Positions 1 to 9,904 of a stretch of DNA of 64,000 nt are shown here, piece by piece (the stretch's first letter is position 1; every line of letters starts with the position of its first letter). Below the pieces are notes generated by a model. The model was not told the DNA's origin. It saw only the letters and a program-made list of their open reading frames with translations, and made no database searches. This DNA comes from Paenibacillus aquistagni. GTDB lineage: Bacteria; Bacillota; Bacilli; Paenibacillales; Paenibacillaceae. The position numbers and the translations under genes are program-made. The stretch is taken from the NCBI RefSeq assembly GCF_900177815.1, contig NZ_FXAZ01000011.1:1-64000 (forward strand). The letters run 5' to 3'.

Positions 1-96
1 TTCCACGCGTACCCATCCCGAACACGACCGTTAAGCCTTTCAGCGCCGATGGTACTTGGACCGCAGGGTCCTGGGAGAGTAGGACGTTGCCAAGCA
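1..96 (+). rRNA. rrf: 5S ribosomal RNA, 3' portion
   Basis: The first ~96 bases match the 3' part of a Bacillales 5S rRNA, with the conserved CCCATCCCGAACACG segment and the GGGAGAGTAGGACG segment near the end. The 5' ~20 nt lie outside the window. It is the end of an rRNA operon, which agrees with B. subtilis, where rrnA precedes csfB/gin. Confidence 0.95.
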
Positions 97-103
97 AGAA
101 TTG

Positions 104-132
104 CCCACTGACAACAGTCAGTGGGTTTTTCT
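104..132 (+). terminator. rRNA operon intrinsic terminator
   Basis: The stem CCCACTGAC / GTCAGTGGG has a 4-nt loop and is followed directly by a T tract. It ends the rRNA operon just after the 5S gene. Confidence 0.92.
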
Positions 133-213
133 TTGTGCTTATTTAATTCGATATTGAGTTCATGCAATGTGGTTATCTTATTCGATTACTTGTCTCCTGA
201 GGATGAAACGGAT

Positions 214-1083
214 TTAACCATTTACAACTTCTCCGCCGTTAATATGAATCATCTGACCCGTAACGTAAGAAGAATCCTGACAAGCAAGATATACATAAGC
301 AGGAGCCAGTTCTTCAGGTTGTCCGGGCCGCTTCATAGGAACATCACTTCCAAACTGGCTTACTTGATTCGCTTCTGCAGTAGACGGGATTAAAGGTGTC
401 CAGATTGGTCCTGGAGCAACGCCGTTTACGCGAACACCATCTTTAACGAGGTTGGCCGACAAGGACCGCGTGAACGCTACAATAGCCCCTTTTGTCGCTG
501 AGTAATCCAGCAGGTTTGCACTTCCTTTATAGGCGGTTACCGATGCCGTATTAATAATGACACCTTTATGCTGTCTTAATTGAGACATAGCAGCTTTTAC
601 CATATAGAACATGGCAAATATGTTTGTGCGGAACGTTCGCTCTAGCTGTGCGGAGGAGATATCCTCAATTCGCTGCTTAGGCTGCTGCTCTGCTGCGTTA
701 TTTACCAAAATATCGATATGGCCAAGCTGCTGTACGGTTTCCTCTACGATCTGCTGGCATATTGATTCTTCACCTATATCTCCTGGAAACAATATACAAT
801 TCACGCCATGCTCCTCAACTGCAGCCTTCGTGAGTGCTGCATCTTTATCTTCATTTAGATAGGAGATGGCCACATGAGCTCTTTCCTTAGCAAAGGCAAC
901 CGCTACTGCTCTGCCGATCCCACTGTCTCCTCCCGTAATTAAGGCTACTTTGTTATGTAATTTGCCTCCAGGATGATAGGCATCGCCTTGAAACTTTGGT
1001 TGAGGATTCATGTCTGACTCAATACCCGGCTGTTGGTTTTGATGTTGAGGAGGCACGGTTTGCGTCTTTTGTTGCGATGTCAT
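214..1083 (-). CDS. Short-chain dehydrogenase/reductase (SDR)
   Basis: This 289-residue protein is an NAD(P)-dependent oxidoreductase of the classical SDR family with an N-terminal extension of about 45 residues, as in the Bacillus general-stress SDRs (YdaD/YhxC/YhxD type). Visible motifs are the Rossmann glycine motif TGGDSGIGR, the structural NNAAEQ motif, an active-site Ser in INTASVTAY and the catalytic YSATK (Tyr-x3-Lys). The C-terminal GQMIHINGG is typical of the family. The ATG at 1083 is chosen because AAGGAG lies 8 nt upstream; an in-frame GTG at 1092 overlaps that site and is less likely. The substrate cannot be told from sequence. The gene runs against the flanking rRNA operon and is not part of the conserved gene order, so it may be a local insertion. 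Confidence 0.9.
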   Translation of the reverse strand: MTSQQKTQTVPPQHQNQQPGIESDMNPQPKFQGDAYHPGGKLHNKVALITGGDSGIGRAVAVAFAKERAHVAISYLNEDKDAALTKAAVEEHGVNCILFPGDIGEESICQQIVEETVQQLGHIDILVNNAAEQQPKQRIEDISSAQLERTFRTNIFAMFYMVKAAMSQLRQHKGVIINTASVTAYKGSANLLDYSATKGAIVAFTRSLSANLVKDGVRVNGVAPGPIWTPLIPSTAEANQVSQFGSDVPMKRPGQPEELAPAYVYLACQDSSYVTGQMIHINGGEVVNG

Positions 1084-1182
1084 ATGAAGCACTCCTTTTT
1101 AACTTGGCACATTAATATCTGATATCTCTACCAAACAATGTTGAGATAAGACCGTTAAGGCTAACATGCCCATTAACAACAA

Positions 1183-1210
1183 AATCCACCCTGCCAAAAT
1201 CGGGTGGATT
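1183..1210 (-). terminator. Hairpin terminator of the minus-strand membrane protein gene
   Basis: On the minus strand the perfect 9-bp stem AATCCACCC / GGGTGGATT is followed by a T-rich tail (TTTTGTTGTT). It lies 8 nt past the stop codon of the membrane protein gene and before the SDR gene, so the two minus-strand genes are probably separate transcripts. Confidence 0.75.
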
Positions 1211-1217
1211 CGGATAT

Positions 1218-1742
1218 TTATGCTTTGTAGATGAGACATTGCTGCGGTTGGATCTTCAACAGCTTATCATCAGGGATTGACAGGACCGCAATCAAGACAT
1301 ACAAGCGGGGAATGAGAAGCCAGATATGCCAGAACACAAATTGCAAACTGAAGCTGATTGGCAGCCATGGCGTTAGAATTAAAATAATGACAAAGCCGAT
1401 CAGCAGGGTATGCAGATTCACCTTGCGCATATACCGATCGCTGATGTACTGTTGAGGCAGTGGAAGAAATCCGATCCAAGGAAGCTTCATCTGAAAGCCC
1501 CAGCGTTTCTTATACGTATAGCGGTCCATAATAAATATAGAACGTGCAATGACGTAGTGAATCCAGATCACGATTGTCCATGCTAAGAAGGCATATATCA
1601 AGCCCATAATCGAACTGGACCAAACTGCTGCAGCAACCCCAATAACCGCCAGAGCCAAGTATATCCCCAAAATGAACCTATTAAAATGAATTTTGCGTAG
1701 CAGCTGGTAATGGTAGAAGGTTCGTTCTGTGCGCGCTGGCAT
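1218..1742 (-). CDS. Hypothetical multi-pass membrane protein
   Basis: This 174-residue protein is basic at the N terminus and has about four hydrophobic segments, at roughly residues 22-42, 46-70, 112-132 and 135-156. Two closely spaced helical pairs are separated by a basic cytoplasmic stretch (about residues 75-110, rich in Arg, Lys, Tyr). I recognise no catalytic motif or named family. The start is supported by a GAGAGGAG site about 9 nt before the ATG on the minus strand. The gene is monocistronic by its own terminator. It lies between the rRNA operon and gin, a position where B. subtilis has no such gene. Confidence 0.75.
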   Translation of the reverse strand: MPARTERTFYHYQLLRKIHFNRFILGIYLALAVIGVAAAVWSSSIMGLIYAFLAWTIVIWIHYVIARSIFIMDRYTYKKRWGFQMKLPWIGFLPLPQQYISDRYMRKVNLHTLLIGFVIILILTPWLPISFSLQFVFWHIWLLIPRLYVLIAVLSIPDDKLLKIQPQQCLIYKA

Positions 1743-1968
1743 GAGATGTTGCTCCTCTCTCTTGAGTACCTCAGTAAACTATATATCGGCTTCGCAGAAA
1801 AGAGAATGAAGATGGGGGTTCAGAAAAATAAAGCGATTCCCTTATGTACATACACCTGCCCATTGACATGAGCATATGCTACAGCAACTATTTGAAAATA
1901 ATCTATGAAACAAGGTATAGGCATTCTATGAAATGGACATACTAGTTTAAAACAGGAGTAAAGGCGGG

Positions 1969-2160
1969 ATGGTCATGGAACATGATGCAAAGCAGCAGTG
2001 TATTGTGTGCAATGAGGAGAAGGCCGAAGGCATTGTCGTTGTTGACCAATTTATATGTTTGGATTGTGAGCAGGAAATGGTTCATACCGATGTAAAGGAT
2101 GCAAAGTATCCCTTTTTTATTGATCAGCTGAAGCGCTTGTGGATGAAGCTTCATGCCTAG
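1969..2160 (+). CDS. gin: Anti-sigma-G factor Gin (CsfB)
   Basis: This 63-residue protein has two CxxC pairs (CIVC near residue 12 and CLDC near residue 31) that form the treble-clef zinc finger of the Gin/CsfB family. In B. subtilis, CsfB binds and inhibits sigma G (and sigma E in the forespore) to time forespore gene expression. Position agrees: csfB follows the rrnA operon in B. subtilis. The ATG at 1969 follows AGGAG by 10 nt; an ATG two codons later is an alternative. About 40 nt upstream, CATTCTA at 1922-1928 resembles a sigma-G -10 element, but I found no matching -35 and do not call a promoter. Confidence 0.88.
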   Translation: MVMEHDAKQQCIVCNEEKAEGIVVVDQFICLDCEQEMVHTDVKDAKYPFFIDQLKRLWMKLHA

Positions 2161-2296
2161 AAGAGGCGTGAATGCCGCTCTCGAAGGACATCCATCATAT
2201 TGACAGAATCTAATGGGATTGGAACCCATGTTTATTATTGTTATCTAAATTTTTTTAAAATAAACCTTGCTCCATTTATGAAAATGAAATAGCTTA

Positions 2297-2317
2297 GAGC
2301 CCTTAGGGGCTCTTTTT
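2297..2317 (+). terminator. Intrinsic terminator after gin
   Basis: The 6-bp stem GAGCCC / GGGCTC with a 4-nt loop is followed by TTTTT. It separates gin from the yaaO-tmk genes. Confidence 0.85.
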
Positions 2318-2431
2318 GGCATAGAAGCATATCGGGGTTGAATATTAGGGGCCCCTCTGTGATTAGACACTGAATCTGTCTTTCATTTTCGGTACAATAA
2401 GGTCATAACGGAAACAGAATGAGGATGAAGC

Positions 2432-4075
2432 ATGAACGATAAACGAATGACAGCACCGCTTATGGATGCCCTTGAACAATACAAGCATAAGAAGCAAGCT
2501 TCTATGCATGTCCCTGGGCATAAGAATGGAGCAAGCTACCGGCAATGGGCAGCATGTACAACAGGCAAAGCTAAAGAGCGATATGACGCTTTCGCCAGCT
2601 TCCTGGCATATGATGTAACCGAGGTGGACGGTACAGATGATCTGCATCAGCCCGAAGGTGCGATTCAAGAAGCGCAGGAACTGGCAGCAGCGTGCTTTGG
2701 AGCGGAGGAAACCCACTTTCTTATCGGGGGGAGCACAGTAGGCAATCTTGCGGCCATTCTTACTTGCTGCACAAAACAAAATGATCTTGTCATCGTACAG
2801 CGCAACGTACACAAATCCATATTAAATGGCCTACGCATGGCCGGAGCCAGAGCGGTATTTATTAGTGGGAGAGAAGACAAGAGGACGGGGCTTATTAGCG
2901 GTCCCCCGGTAGAAGTCATTCGAGAAGCTTTAGAGCGTTATCCAATGGCAAAGGCAGTGATTGTATGCAATCCGAATTATTATGGCATGGGCATTGATCT
3001 TAAGCCAGTGGCTGAAGTGGTGCATCATTATGGCGTACCGTTGATTGTGGATGAAGCGCATGGTGCTCATTATGGCCTGCATCCGCAATTGCCTCACTCT
3101 GCATTGCAGACAGGAGCGGACCTCGTGATTCAGTCGACGCATAAGATGCTAACCAGCATGACCATGAGCGCAATGCTGCATGTACAGGGAGACCGAGTGG
3201 ATCGTCAACGGCTCAAAAAAATGCTGACGATGCTCCAAAGCTCCAGTCCGTCCTACCCTTTAATGGCCTCATTGGATCTTACACGCTATTGGATTGACCA
3301 GCGGGGCAGCACATGGCTGGAGAGCGGACTGTACGCCGCAGAGCAAGTAAGGCAAGCGGCAAAGCAGTCCCCGATGTGGGGGATTCTCGATGTTAGCGAC
3401 GATTCGGAAGCGAGCGCTCGCGGCAAAAGTACATCGGGATACTCTTCGGGATTTGATACCTTGGACCCCTTCAAACTTGTCTTGTGGGACAAGATAGGGC
3501 GGTTAAGCGGCTACGAATTGTTGGACAAGCTGCAGTCAGCCGGAGTGGTTGCGGAGATGGCGGATCCTGTGCATGTCGTATTAATTATGACCTTGTCAGA
3601 TACAACAGAAGAGGCGGATCGAGTCATACGGTGCCTTAAGCAGGTTGAACAGGAGCAATGCCTTCATGATTTCGCCTCACCATCCTCGATTGAACATACG
3701 GAAGATTTATGTGCGCCGTACCGCTCATGTCAAGATATGTTACAATCAAGTGAAGCTGTTTATGACATGAAAGATCAGTCGGTATTCGCTCAGCTTACGA
3801 TCTCAGAGCCCGTTCGATTCACCCTGTTCGAGGAGGATCGTCAGGTGATCACGCTTCCTGTGGAGCAGATTGAGGGCTATGAGGCCGCTGAAGCGGTTGT
3901 ACCGTATCCGCCTGGCATTCCAATCATTATTCAGGGAGAACGGTTAACCGCTCGTCATATCACCCTGCTGCAGCAGCTGGCTGCGGCAGGGGCTAAATGC
4001 CAAGAGGTGACGGACAAGCATCTTCGTACGTTAAAAGTATGCGCATCACCACATAACAGCCAAGGGGATAGCTGA
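2432..4075 (+). CDS. yaaO: Orn/Lys/Arg decarboxylase family protein YaaO
   Basis: This 547-residue protein belongs to the fold-type I PLP-dependent Orn/Lys/Arg decarboxylase group with a shortened architecture, like B. subtilis YaaO and SpeA. Visible signatures are PGHKNG near residues 28-33, the aspartate-histidine motif [10 protein letters not shown] near residue 206, and the cofactor lysine in STHKM at about Lys238. A C-terminal decarboxylase domain follows (about residues 420-540). It probably decarboxylates a basic amino acid for polyamine synthesis, but the substrate is not fixed by sequence. GAGGATGAAGC precedes the ATG. tmk begins 25 nt downstream, so the two are likely co-transcribed, as in B. 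subtilis. Confidence 0.92.
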   Translation: MNDKRMTAPLMDALEQYKHKKQASMHVPGHKNGASYRQWAACTTGKAKERYDAFASFLAYDVTEVDGTDDLHQPEGAIQEAQELAAACFGAEETHFLIGGSTVGNLAAILTCCTKQNDLVIVQRNVHKSILNGLRMAGARAVFISGREDKRTGLISGPPVEVIREALERYPMAKAVIVCNPNYYGMGIDLKPVAEVVHHYGVPLIVDEAHGAHYGLHPQLPHSALQTGADLVIQSTHKMLTSMTMSAMLHVQGDRVDRQRLKKMLTMLQSSSPSYPLMASLDLTRYWIDQRGSTWLESGLYAAEQVRQAAKQSPMWGILDVSDDSEASARGKSTSGYSSGFDTLDPFKLVLWDKIGRLSGYELLDKLQSAGVVAEMADPVHVVLIMTLSDTTEEADRVIRCLKQVEQEQCLHDFASPSSIEHTEDLCAPYRSCQDMLQSSEAVYDMKDQSVFAQLTISEPVRFTLFEEDRQVITLPVEQIEGYEAAEAVVPYPPGIPIIIQGERLTARHITLLQQLAAAGAKCQEVTDKHLRTLKVCASPHNSQGDS

Positions 4076-4100
4076 GGAACCTAGAAGGGATAGATGGAAT

Positions 4101-4748
4101 ATGATGTCTACAACCGGGACATTTATCACGTTTGAAGGAGGCGAGGGTGCAGGGAAGACGACAGCGATTAACTTGCTTGCAGAGAGGCTTAAGGAGCTCG
4201 GCGTGAAGGTGCTCGTTACGAGGGAGCCTGGAGGCATACCAATCGCAGAGCGCATCCGAGAAGTCATCTTGGATACGAGCCATACATCCATGGACCCGCG
4301 CACGGAAGCGCTGTTGTATGCAGCAGCAAGAAGACAGCATCTTGTCGAAAAGGTTATACCTGCGCTTAATCAGGGTAATATCGTATTATGTGATCGCTTT
4401 GTTGACAGCAGCCTTGTCTATCAGGGTTTTGCAAGAGGCCTCGGCATGGATGCCGTGGAAGAGATTAATGCTTTTGCCATTCAGGATACGATGCCAGAGC
4501 TTACTTTCTGGTTTGATATTAATCCTGTCATTGGACTCGCCCGAATTACCTCCAATGATGGCCGAGAGCTTAACCGTCTCGATCAGGAATCCATGTCCTT
4601 TCATTTGAAGGTGCGAGAAGGGTATGCCCGATTAGCGAAGAAGCATCCTGAGCGTATTGTTTGCATAGATGCTGCGGTCAGCACAGAGGAGATCGTAAAG
4701 CAAATGATAGACATTTTGCGTGAAAAAACAAGGATTTTGGACATTTGA
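4101..4748 (+). CDS. tmk: Thymidylate kinase
   Basis: This 215-residue enzyme phosphorylates dTMP to dTDP with ATP. The P-loop GGEGAGKT is at residues 13-20. The EPGG motif near residue 41 and the DR(F)VDSS motif near residue 96 contact dTMP, and an arginine-bearing lid region follows near residue 150. The length is normal for the family. The ATG at 4101 and the adjacent ATG at 4104 are both possible behind AAGGGA. It is the second gene of the conserved yaaO-tmk-darA-yaaR-holB block. Confidence 0.96.
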   Translation: MMSTTGTFITFEGGEGAGKTTAINLLAERLKELGVKVLVTREPGGIPIAERIREVILDTSHTSMDPRTEALLYAAARRQHLVEKVIPALNQGNIVLCDRFVDSSLVYQGFARGLGMDAVEEINAFAIQDTMPELTFWFDINPVIGLARITSNDGRELNRLDQESMSFHLKVREGYARLAKKHPERIVCIDAAVSTEEIVKQMIDILREKTRILDI

Positions 4749-4837
4749 TGTATAATTAAAGGGGTAGCATTGTTTTTTAATGAATCCTATATGTTCACAA
4801 AGAAAAATCGAGAATTTCGGTGACATCACCCATATAA

Positions 4838-5185
<348 letters not shown>

Positions 5186-5213
5186 ATCCATTGATAAGGA
5201 CAGGTGATGATCG

Positions 5214-5657
5214 GTGAAGATTAATCCGGGCTTTCGCCCATTAGGACCGGACTTGCGTGTGGGCGATTCCGTGGCGAAGCCGGTCACAACAAAGTCATTT
5301 GCAGATATGATGCAGCAGCAGGATCGCAATGCCTCGAATGAGCAGCTCCAGCAGCGGCTCCATGAGATACATCAACAGGGAGAACGGTTAGCAAAATCGA
5401 TGACCGTTCGTGAGCTTCATCTCTACAAGACGATGGTGAAGCGCTTCTTGGAGGATACCGTTCGCCGTGGAGTAGGAATCAAAGATACTCGCGGCTGGGA
5501 CCGCCGTGGACGCAGCAGACGATATCGCCTGGTCGAGGAGATTGATGAGGTATTGCTTGCGCTTGCTGATGAATTGCTTCAGACTGAGCAGGGAAAGATT
5601 GATTTGCTGAACAAGGTTGGGGAAATACGCGGAATGCTGATTAACTTAACCTTCTAG
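5214..5657 (+). CDS. yaaR: YaaR family protein (DUF327)
   Basis: This 147-residue conserved protein matches the YaaR family by size, position between darA and holB, and the mostly helical character. The central part (about residues 45-95) is charged and rich in Gln/Arg, and the segment RRGVGIKDTRGWDRRGR is strongly basic. No enzymatic motif is visible and the function is not established. The start is a GTG at 5214 behind AGGTGAT; no ATG fits as well. Confidence 0.88.
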   Translation: MKINPGFRPLGPDLRVGDSVAKPVTTKSFADMMQQQDRNASNEQLQQRLHEIHQQGERLAKSMTVRELHLYKTMVKRFLEDTVRRGVGIKDTRGWDRRGRSRRYRLVEEIDEVLLALADELLQTEQGKIDLLNKVGEIRGMLINLTF

Positions 5658-5667
5658 AAAGGTAACG

Positions 5668-6657
5668 GTGAATATGTCGTTTCAACGCATTCTTGGCCAG
5701 CAGCAGGCTAAGAAGATTCTACAGCACGGATTAAGGGCCAATAAGATCTCCCATGCCTATCTATTCAGCGGGCCGGTTGGGACAGGCAAGCTGCAAACCG
5801 CTATGACCTTCGCTAAGGCGTTATTTTGTGAGCGGCTTGAAGATGATTGCTGTGACGAATGCCTGTCCTGCCGGAAGATCAACCATGGCAACCATGCTGA
5901 TGTCCAAATCATAGAGCCTGAGGGACAATCCATTAAGATTGATCAGATTCGGGAACTACAACGTGAGTTCTCTTATCGTTCAGCCTCCTCAGATGCCCGC
6001 AAGATATATATTATGAAGCAGGCTGACAAGATGACGGTGCAAGCGGCCAACAGCCTGCTCAAATTTTTAGAAGAACCGACAAGTCCGACGGTTGCCATAC
6101 TGCTTGCCGATAACGGACAGGCCATGCTCCCAACCATCATTTCTCGCTCCCAATGGGTACCTTTTACACCTCTTCATTCAAGTCAAATCTGCGATAAACT
6201 CACTGAAGAGGGCGTATCTCTAACCTTAGCGCGTGCTGCGGTTCAAATCGTGAACGGATTGGATGCCAGCAGGGAATTGTGCCAACAGAATTGGTTTGCA
6301 GAACTAAGAAACGTAATGATACAATTAGGTAAGGAGACTGGGGGAAGTGTGTCCTCAGCTCTTGTGATGGCACAGCAGAATGTATTCAAGACGGAACTGG
6401 CTGAGCATGTGGACATGCTCTTCCGCTTATTCCATCTCTGGTTTAGAGATATGTTGAACTACCAATTGAACCGACAGGACAGTCTCGTGTTCATCGATCA
6501 GCAGGAATTGATGAGCAAGATGGCGTGGACAAGGACAGCCGAAGGCTGGGTGTCATGCATGCAGCTTGCCCTGGAGGCGGAGAAGCGCATGCGTGCAAAT
6601 GTCAGTCCTCAGCTTGTACTGGAGCAGTTTCTAGTTGGCGTGCAAGGAGGTACTTAA
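5668..6657 (+). CDS. holB: DNA polymerase III delta' subunit
   Basis: This 329-residue clamp-loader subunit helps load the sliding clamp during replication. The N-terminal AAA+ domain shows a P-loop-like GPVGTGK near residue 37 and a zinc-binding cysteine cluster (CCDECLSC, residues ~63-70). The sensor segment NSLLKFLEEP near residue 130 is diagnostic. The start may be GTG at 5668 (AAAGG 5 nt before) or ATG at 5674. The stop is followed at once by ricT, which indicates coupled expression. Confidence 0.93.
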   Translation: MNMSFQRILGQQQAKKILQHGLRANKISHAYLFSGPVGTGKLQTAMTFAKALFCERLEDDCCDECLSCRKINHGNHADVQIIEPEGQSIKIDQIRELQREFSYRSASSDARKIYIMKQADKMTVQAANSLLKFLEEPTSPTVAILLADNGQAMLPTIISRSQWVPFTPLHSSQICDKLTEEGVSLTLARAAVQIVNGLDASRELCQQNWFAELRNVMIQLGKETGGSVSSALVMAQQNVFKTELAEHVDMLFRLFHLWFRDMLNYQLNRQDSLVFIDQQELMSKMAWTRTAEGWVSCMQLALEAEKRMRANVSPQLVLEQFLVGVQGGT

Positions 6658-7458
6658 TTGTATAATGTAGTCGGCGTCCGTTTTAAGAGAGCGGGCAAAA
6701 TCTATTATTTCGACCCGGTCGATTGGCCGGTCCAGAAGGACCAGCATGTGATCGTCGAAACGGCGCGCGGCATCGAATACGGCAAAGTCGTCATCGGGCC
6801 CAAGACGGTCGGCGAACATGATGTGGTGCTTCCGTTGAAGAAAGTCATTCGGATAGCCACAGATGTTGACGGGCAGCTCGTAGAGAATAACCGCCAAGCG
6901 GCAAAGGATGCCCTTGGTGTTTGTTTGGACAAGATTCGATCTCATCAATTGAAGATGAAGCTTGTCGATGTTGAGTATACGTTTGATCGCAATAAGATTA
7001 TTTTTTATTTTACAGCTGAAGGTAGAGTAGATTTCCGTGAGCTGGTTAAAGATCTGGCCAGTGTGTTTCGCACTCGTATTGAGCTTAGACAGATTGGTGT
7101 ACGAGATGAAGCGAAGATGCTTGGTGGGATTGGCCCTTGTGGAAGGGTACTGTGCTGCTCCTCTTGGCTCGGTGATTTTGAACCTGTATCGATCAAGATG
7201 GCGAAAGACCAGAATTTGTCCCTTAACCCAACCAAAATATCAGGACTTTGCGGCCGTTTAATGTGCTGTTTGAAATATGAGCATGATAACTATGAGAGCG
7301 TGAAAGAAGAACTGCCATCTGTGGGCAAGCTTGTCGTTACCTCTTACGGAGAAGGCAAAGTTGTAGGCCTGAACAACGGAGAACGGAAAGTGCATGTACA
7401 GCTGTTTGAACTTGGTAAAGTGAAGGAATTGCTATTTGACGATGTAGTCGTGAAATAG
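6658..7458 (+). CDS. ricT: RicT (YaaT), Y-complex subunit
   Basis: This 266-residue PSP1-domain protein forms the Y-complex with RicA and RicF. In B. subtilis that complex supports RNase Y-dependent mRNA maturation and the Spo0A phosphorelay, and carries Fe-S clusters. The cysteine motifs GPCGRVLCC (about residue 160) and GLCGRLMCC (about residue 199) are conserved cluster ligands. The start is an unusual TTG at 6658: AAGGAGG ends 7 nt before it and the translated N terminus MYNVVGVRFKRAGK matches the family exactly. It abuts holB without a gap. Confidence 0.94.
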   Translation: MYNVVGVRFKRAGKIYYFDPVDWPVQKDQHVIVETARGIEYGKVVIGPKTVGEHDVVLPLKKVIRIATDVDGQLVENNRQAAKDALGVCLDKIRSHQLKMKLVDVEYTFDRNKIIFYFTAEGRVDFRELVKDLASVFRTRIELRQIGVRDEAKMLGGIGPCGRVLCCSSWLGDFEPVSIKMAKDQNLSLNPTKISGLCGRLMCCLKYEHDNYESVKEELPSVGKLVVTSYGEGKVVGLNNGERKVHVQLFELGKVKELLFDDVVVK

Positions 7459-7494
7459 TTATTACGACATCCGTATGGACTCTGGGGTGGGAAC

Positions 7495-7884
7495 TTGGAG
7501 AAGAAAAATATATTTTCACAATTTCATGAGCTAGAAGCGAATATGGGAGACCTTCACCAAGAAATCGGCACGCTCAAGCTGGTTGTTAAGGAACTGCTGG
7601 AGGAGAATCAGCGGCTAATGATGGAGAATCAGCAGCTGCGTAGAGTGCTCCAACAGGAGAATCCATTGCAAGAGCAGCAGTCCGAGACGCAAGCCAAGAG
7701 CGAGCAGGATTCACAAGAAGCTGAGGAGGCGTCAGAGGGCATACAGCCAGACAACCCGGTTGGTGAAGGTTATGACAACTTGGCTCGACTGTATCATGAA
7801 GGATTTCATATTTGCAATGTGTATTATGGTCATTTAAGAACAGAAGGAGACTGCTTGTTTTGTCTCTCCTTCCTGAATAAATAA
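7495..7884 (+). CDS. yabA: Replication initiation control protein YabA
   Basis: This 129-residue negative regulator of DNA replication binds DnaA and DnaN. The N-terminal ~60 residues form a leucine-rich coiled coil (tetramerisation region). An acidic/Gln-rich linker (about residues 60-85) follows. The C-terminal zinc domain has [19 protein letters not shown] and [10 protein letters not shown], giving the His-Cys...Cys-Cys ligands. The start is TTG at 7495, supported by a GGGGTGGG site and by the family-like N terminus. Confidence 0.94.
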   Translation: MEKKNIFSQFHELEANMGDLHQEIGTLKLVVKELLEENQRLMMENQQLRRVLQQENPLQEQQSETQAKSEQDSQEAEEASEGIQPDNPVGEGYDNLARLYHEGFHICNVYYGHLRTEGDCLFCLSFLNK

Positions 7885-8001
7885 CAGCTGCCGTAGGCGA
7901 GGGACCTGCTTCCTTGTCTACGGCTTTGTCATATTTATTGTGAAAAACAGGGCGATTTGCACGCGAGCGAAGTGCAGTGATATAAAGGAGACTATATTTG
8001 G

Positions 8002-8763
8002 ATGACAAAGGTAACCTTACAACCGGCTGAGCGTCTGGATGATCTGCTGACGCATGAGCTGAAGATTATTCAAAGCGAGGAAGTATTTAGTTTCTCCATG
8101 GATGCCGTACTGTTGGCTAGATTCCCGAAGGTCCCCGCAAGAGGACGCATTCTTGATCTGTGTACAGGCAATGGGGTGATTCCTCTTTTGTTGACAACAC
8201 GGACCGGGGCCGACATTGATGGAGTAGAGATCCAGCCGCGGCTTGCAGATATGGCTAAGCGCAGTGTGGCGTTTAATGCATTAACGGAGCGGGTCCATAT
8301 TATTCAAGGCGATCTCAAATCATTTGTGCCAGAAGGCAGCAGACCTTATTACGATCTAATCACGGTAAATCCTCCTTATATGCCGCTTACAGCAGGAGAT
8401 ATCAAGGAGAACGAGCATATCGCAATGGCAAGGCATGAGCTGGGCTGTACGCTTGAGGATGTTCTTCATACTTGCGCAAGGCTTACACGTACAGGAGGGA
8501 GAGTAGCTATGGTTCATCGCGCCTCGCGGCTTGTCGATATTATGAGCTTGATGCGTCATTATCGGATAGAGCCAAAGCGGATTCGCTTCGTTCATCCGAA
8601 GGAAGGGGCGGAAGCCAATATGGTTCTCATCGAAGGCATTCGGGATGGGAAGCCAGACGTCCGTTTGCTGCCTCCCTTAATCGTTTATAATAACAATAAC
8701 GAGTACTGCAAGGAATTAATGGATATATACTATGGAGAACAATCGGAATTGGGGAATCAATAG
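8002..8763 (+). CDS. yabB: tRNA1(Val) (adenine-N6)-methyltransferase family protein (YabB/TrmN6)
   Basis: This 253-residue SAM-dependent methyltransferase has the SAM-binding motif LDLCTGNGVIPLLL near residue 52 and the N6-adenine catalytic motif NPPYMP near residue 124. It is homologous to E. coli TrmN6 (YfiC), which methylates A37 of tRNA-Val. The substrate here is inferred. AAAGGAG lies 11 nt upstream of the ATG. rsmI follows without a gap. B. subtilis has the small GIY-YIG gene yazA between the two; it is absent here. Confidence 0.9.
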   Translation: MTKVTLQPAERLDDLLTHELKIIQSEEVFSFSMDAVLLARFPKVPARGRILDLCTGNGVIPLLLTTRTGADIDGVEIQPRLADMAKRSVAFNALTERVHIIQGDLKSFVPEGSRPYYDLITVNPPYMPLTAGDIKENEHIAMARHELGCTLEDVLHTCARLTRTGGRVAMVHRASRLVDIMSLMRHYRIEPKRIRFVHPKEGAEANMVLIEGIRDGKPDVRLLPPLIVYNNNNEYCKELMDIYYGEQSELGNQ

Positions 8764-9663
8764 ATGATGTGGAATGTGCAGAACAGTTATGAGGAAGTTG
8801 TGCGCGACAGGACGACGGGCAAGCTCTATCTTGTTGCGACTCCAATCGGCAACCTTGAGGATATGACCTATCGAGCCGTTCGAATCCTACAAGAGGTTGA
8901 GATTATTGCCGCAGAGGATACGAGAGAGACGAGAAAGCTCTTATCCCATTTTGATATCCAAGGAAAAAAACTTTACAGTCATCATGAGCATAATAAATGG
9001 TCAAGCGGTCCAGAATTGGTACGGCTCATGGAAGAAGGACAATCGATTGCACTCGTATCAGATGCAGGGCTGCCTGCCATTTCTGATCCCGGTGCAGAGC
9101 TGGTGCGCTTATCCATTGATGCGGGCATTAAGGTCATTCCGATACCTGGGGCTAATGCAGCGCTAAGCGCATTGATTGCCTCAGGGCTTGGCACAGAGCG
9201 ATTCTTATTTGTAGGCTTCCTGCCGAGGGACCGCAAGCGAATGGATGATGCGCTGGAATCGTTCAGACTGGAATCTGGCAGCTGCTTGCTCTATGAATCG
9301 CCGCATCGTGTTGTGAAGACCCTAGAACGGATGCTGGAGGTGCTAGGTGATCGCCAGGTTGTGCTGGCAAGAGAAATAACCAAACGCTATGAACAGTTTG
9401 TGCGCGGCTCCATAACGGAATGCCTGGCTTATTTGCAGGATCATGCTCCGCTTGGAGAATGTGTCTTGGTTGTCGAGGGCATGTCCGAGGAGTTGAGGCT
9501 TCAAGAGCCTGATGCGCTTTGGTGGAACAGCTATTCGGTAAAAGAACATGTTGAGCATTATGAACAGCAGCAGGGTCTAACACATAAGGAAGCGATGAAG
9601 GCAGCAGCGAAGGATCGAGGAGTATCGAGGAGAGATATTTATCAAGAGCTTCTAGCGGAGTAG
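8764..9663 (+). CDS. rsmI: 16S rRNA (cytidine-1402-2'-O)-methyltransferase RsmI
   Basis: This 299-residue tetrapyrrole-methylase-fold enzyme 2'-O-methylates C1402 of 16S rRNA. The N-terminal LYLVATPIGNLEDMT, the AEDTRETRKLL segment, SDAGLPAISDPG and IPGANAALSALIASGL are family signatures. The ATG immediately follows the yabB stop codon, and the upstream GGGG is a modest ribosome binding site, so coupling to yabB is likely. A weak bulged hairpin ending in CTCCCTCTATTT near 9750-9785 may end the transcript, but it lacks a clean T tract. Confidence 0.95.
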   Translation: MMWNVQNSYEEVVRDRTTGKLYLVATPIGNLEDMTYRAVRILQEVEIIAAEDTRETRKLLSHFDIQGKKLYSHHEHNKWSSGPELVRLMEEGQSIALVSDAGLPAISDPGAELVRLSIDAGIKVIPIPGANAALSALIASGLGTERFLFVGFLPRDRKRMDDALESFRLESGSCLLYESPHRVVKTLERMLEVLGDRQVVLAREITKRYEQFVRGSITECLAYLQDHAPLGECVLVVEGMSEELRLQEPDALWWNSYSVKEHVEHYEQQQGLTHKEAMKAAAKDRGVSRRDIYQELLAE

Positions 9664-9799
9664 GAACGTCTATGTTTACAGTATTTTTAGAAAAGTTTTA
9701 GAATGTTGTGTTCAAATATAAGACAGAGCTGTTGGATAATAATAAATAGAGATAAGGGAGAAGCGGTCCAGCCCTCCCTCTATTTCGCATGATATAAGT

Positions 9800-9839
9800 A
9801 AAAAAAAGACCTTTATGGTTGGGTTCAGAACCATAAAGG
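9800..9839 (-). terminator. Intrinsic terminator of abrB
   Basis: On the minus strand the perfect 11-bp stem CCTTTATGGTT / AACCATAAAGG with an 8-nt loop is followed by TC and eight T residues. It lies 66 nt past the abrB stop codon. Confidence 0.93.
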
Positions 9840-9904
9840 CAAAGGAAGATATGAAAAAGGTTAGAATTAACAGATGTAAGTAAAATTATTATAACCTATT
9901 TTTC

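Noticed and set aside
1922-1928. CATTCTA before gin as a sigma-G promoter
   Set aside because: The -10 match is good but no -35 element is found at 16-18 bp, and gin is sigma-F dependent in B. subtilis.
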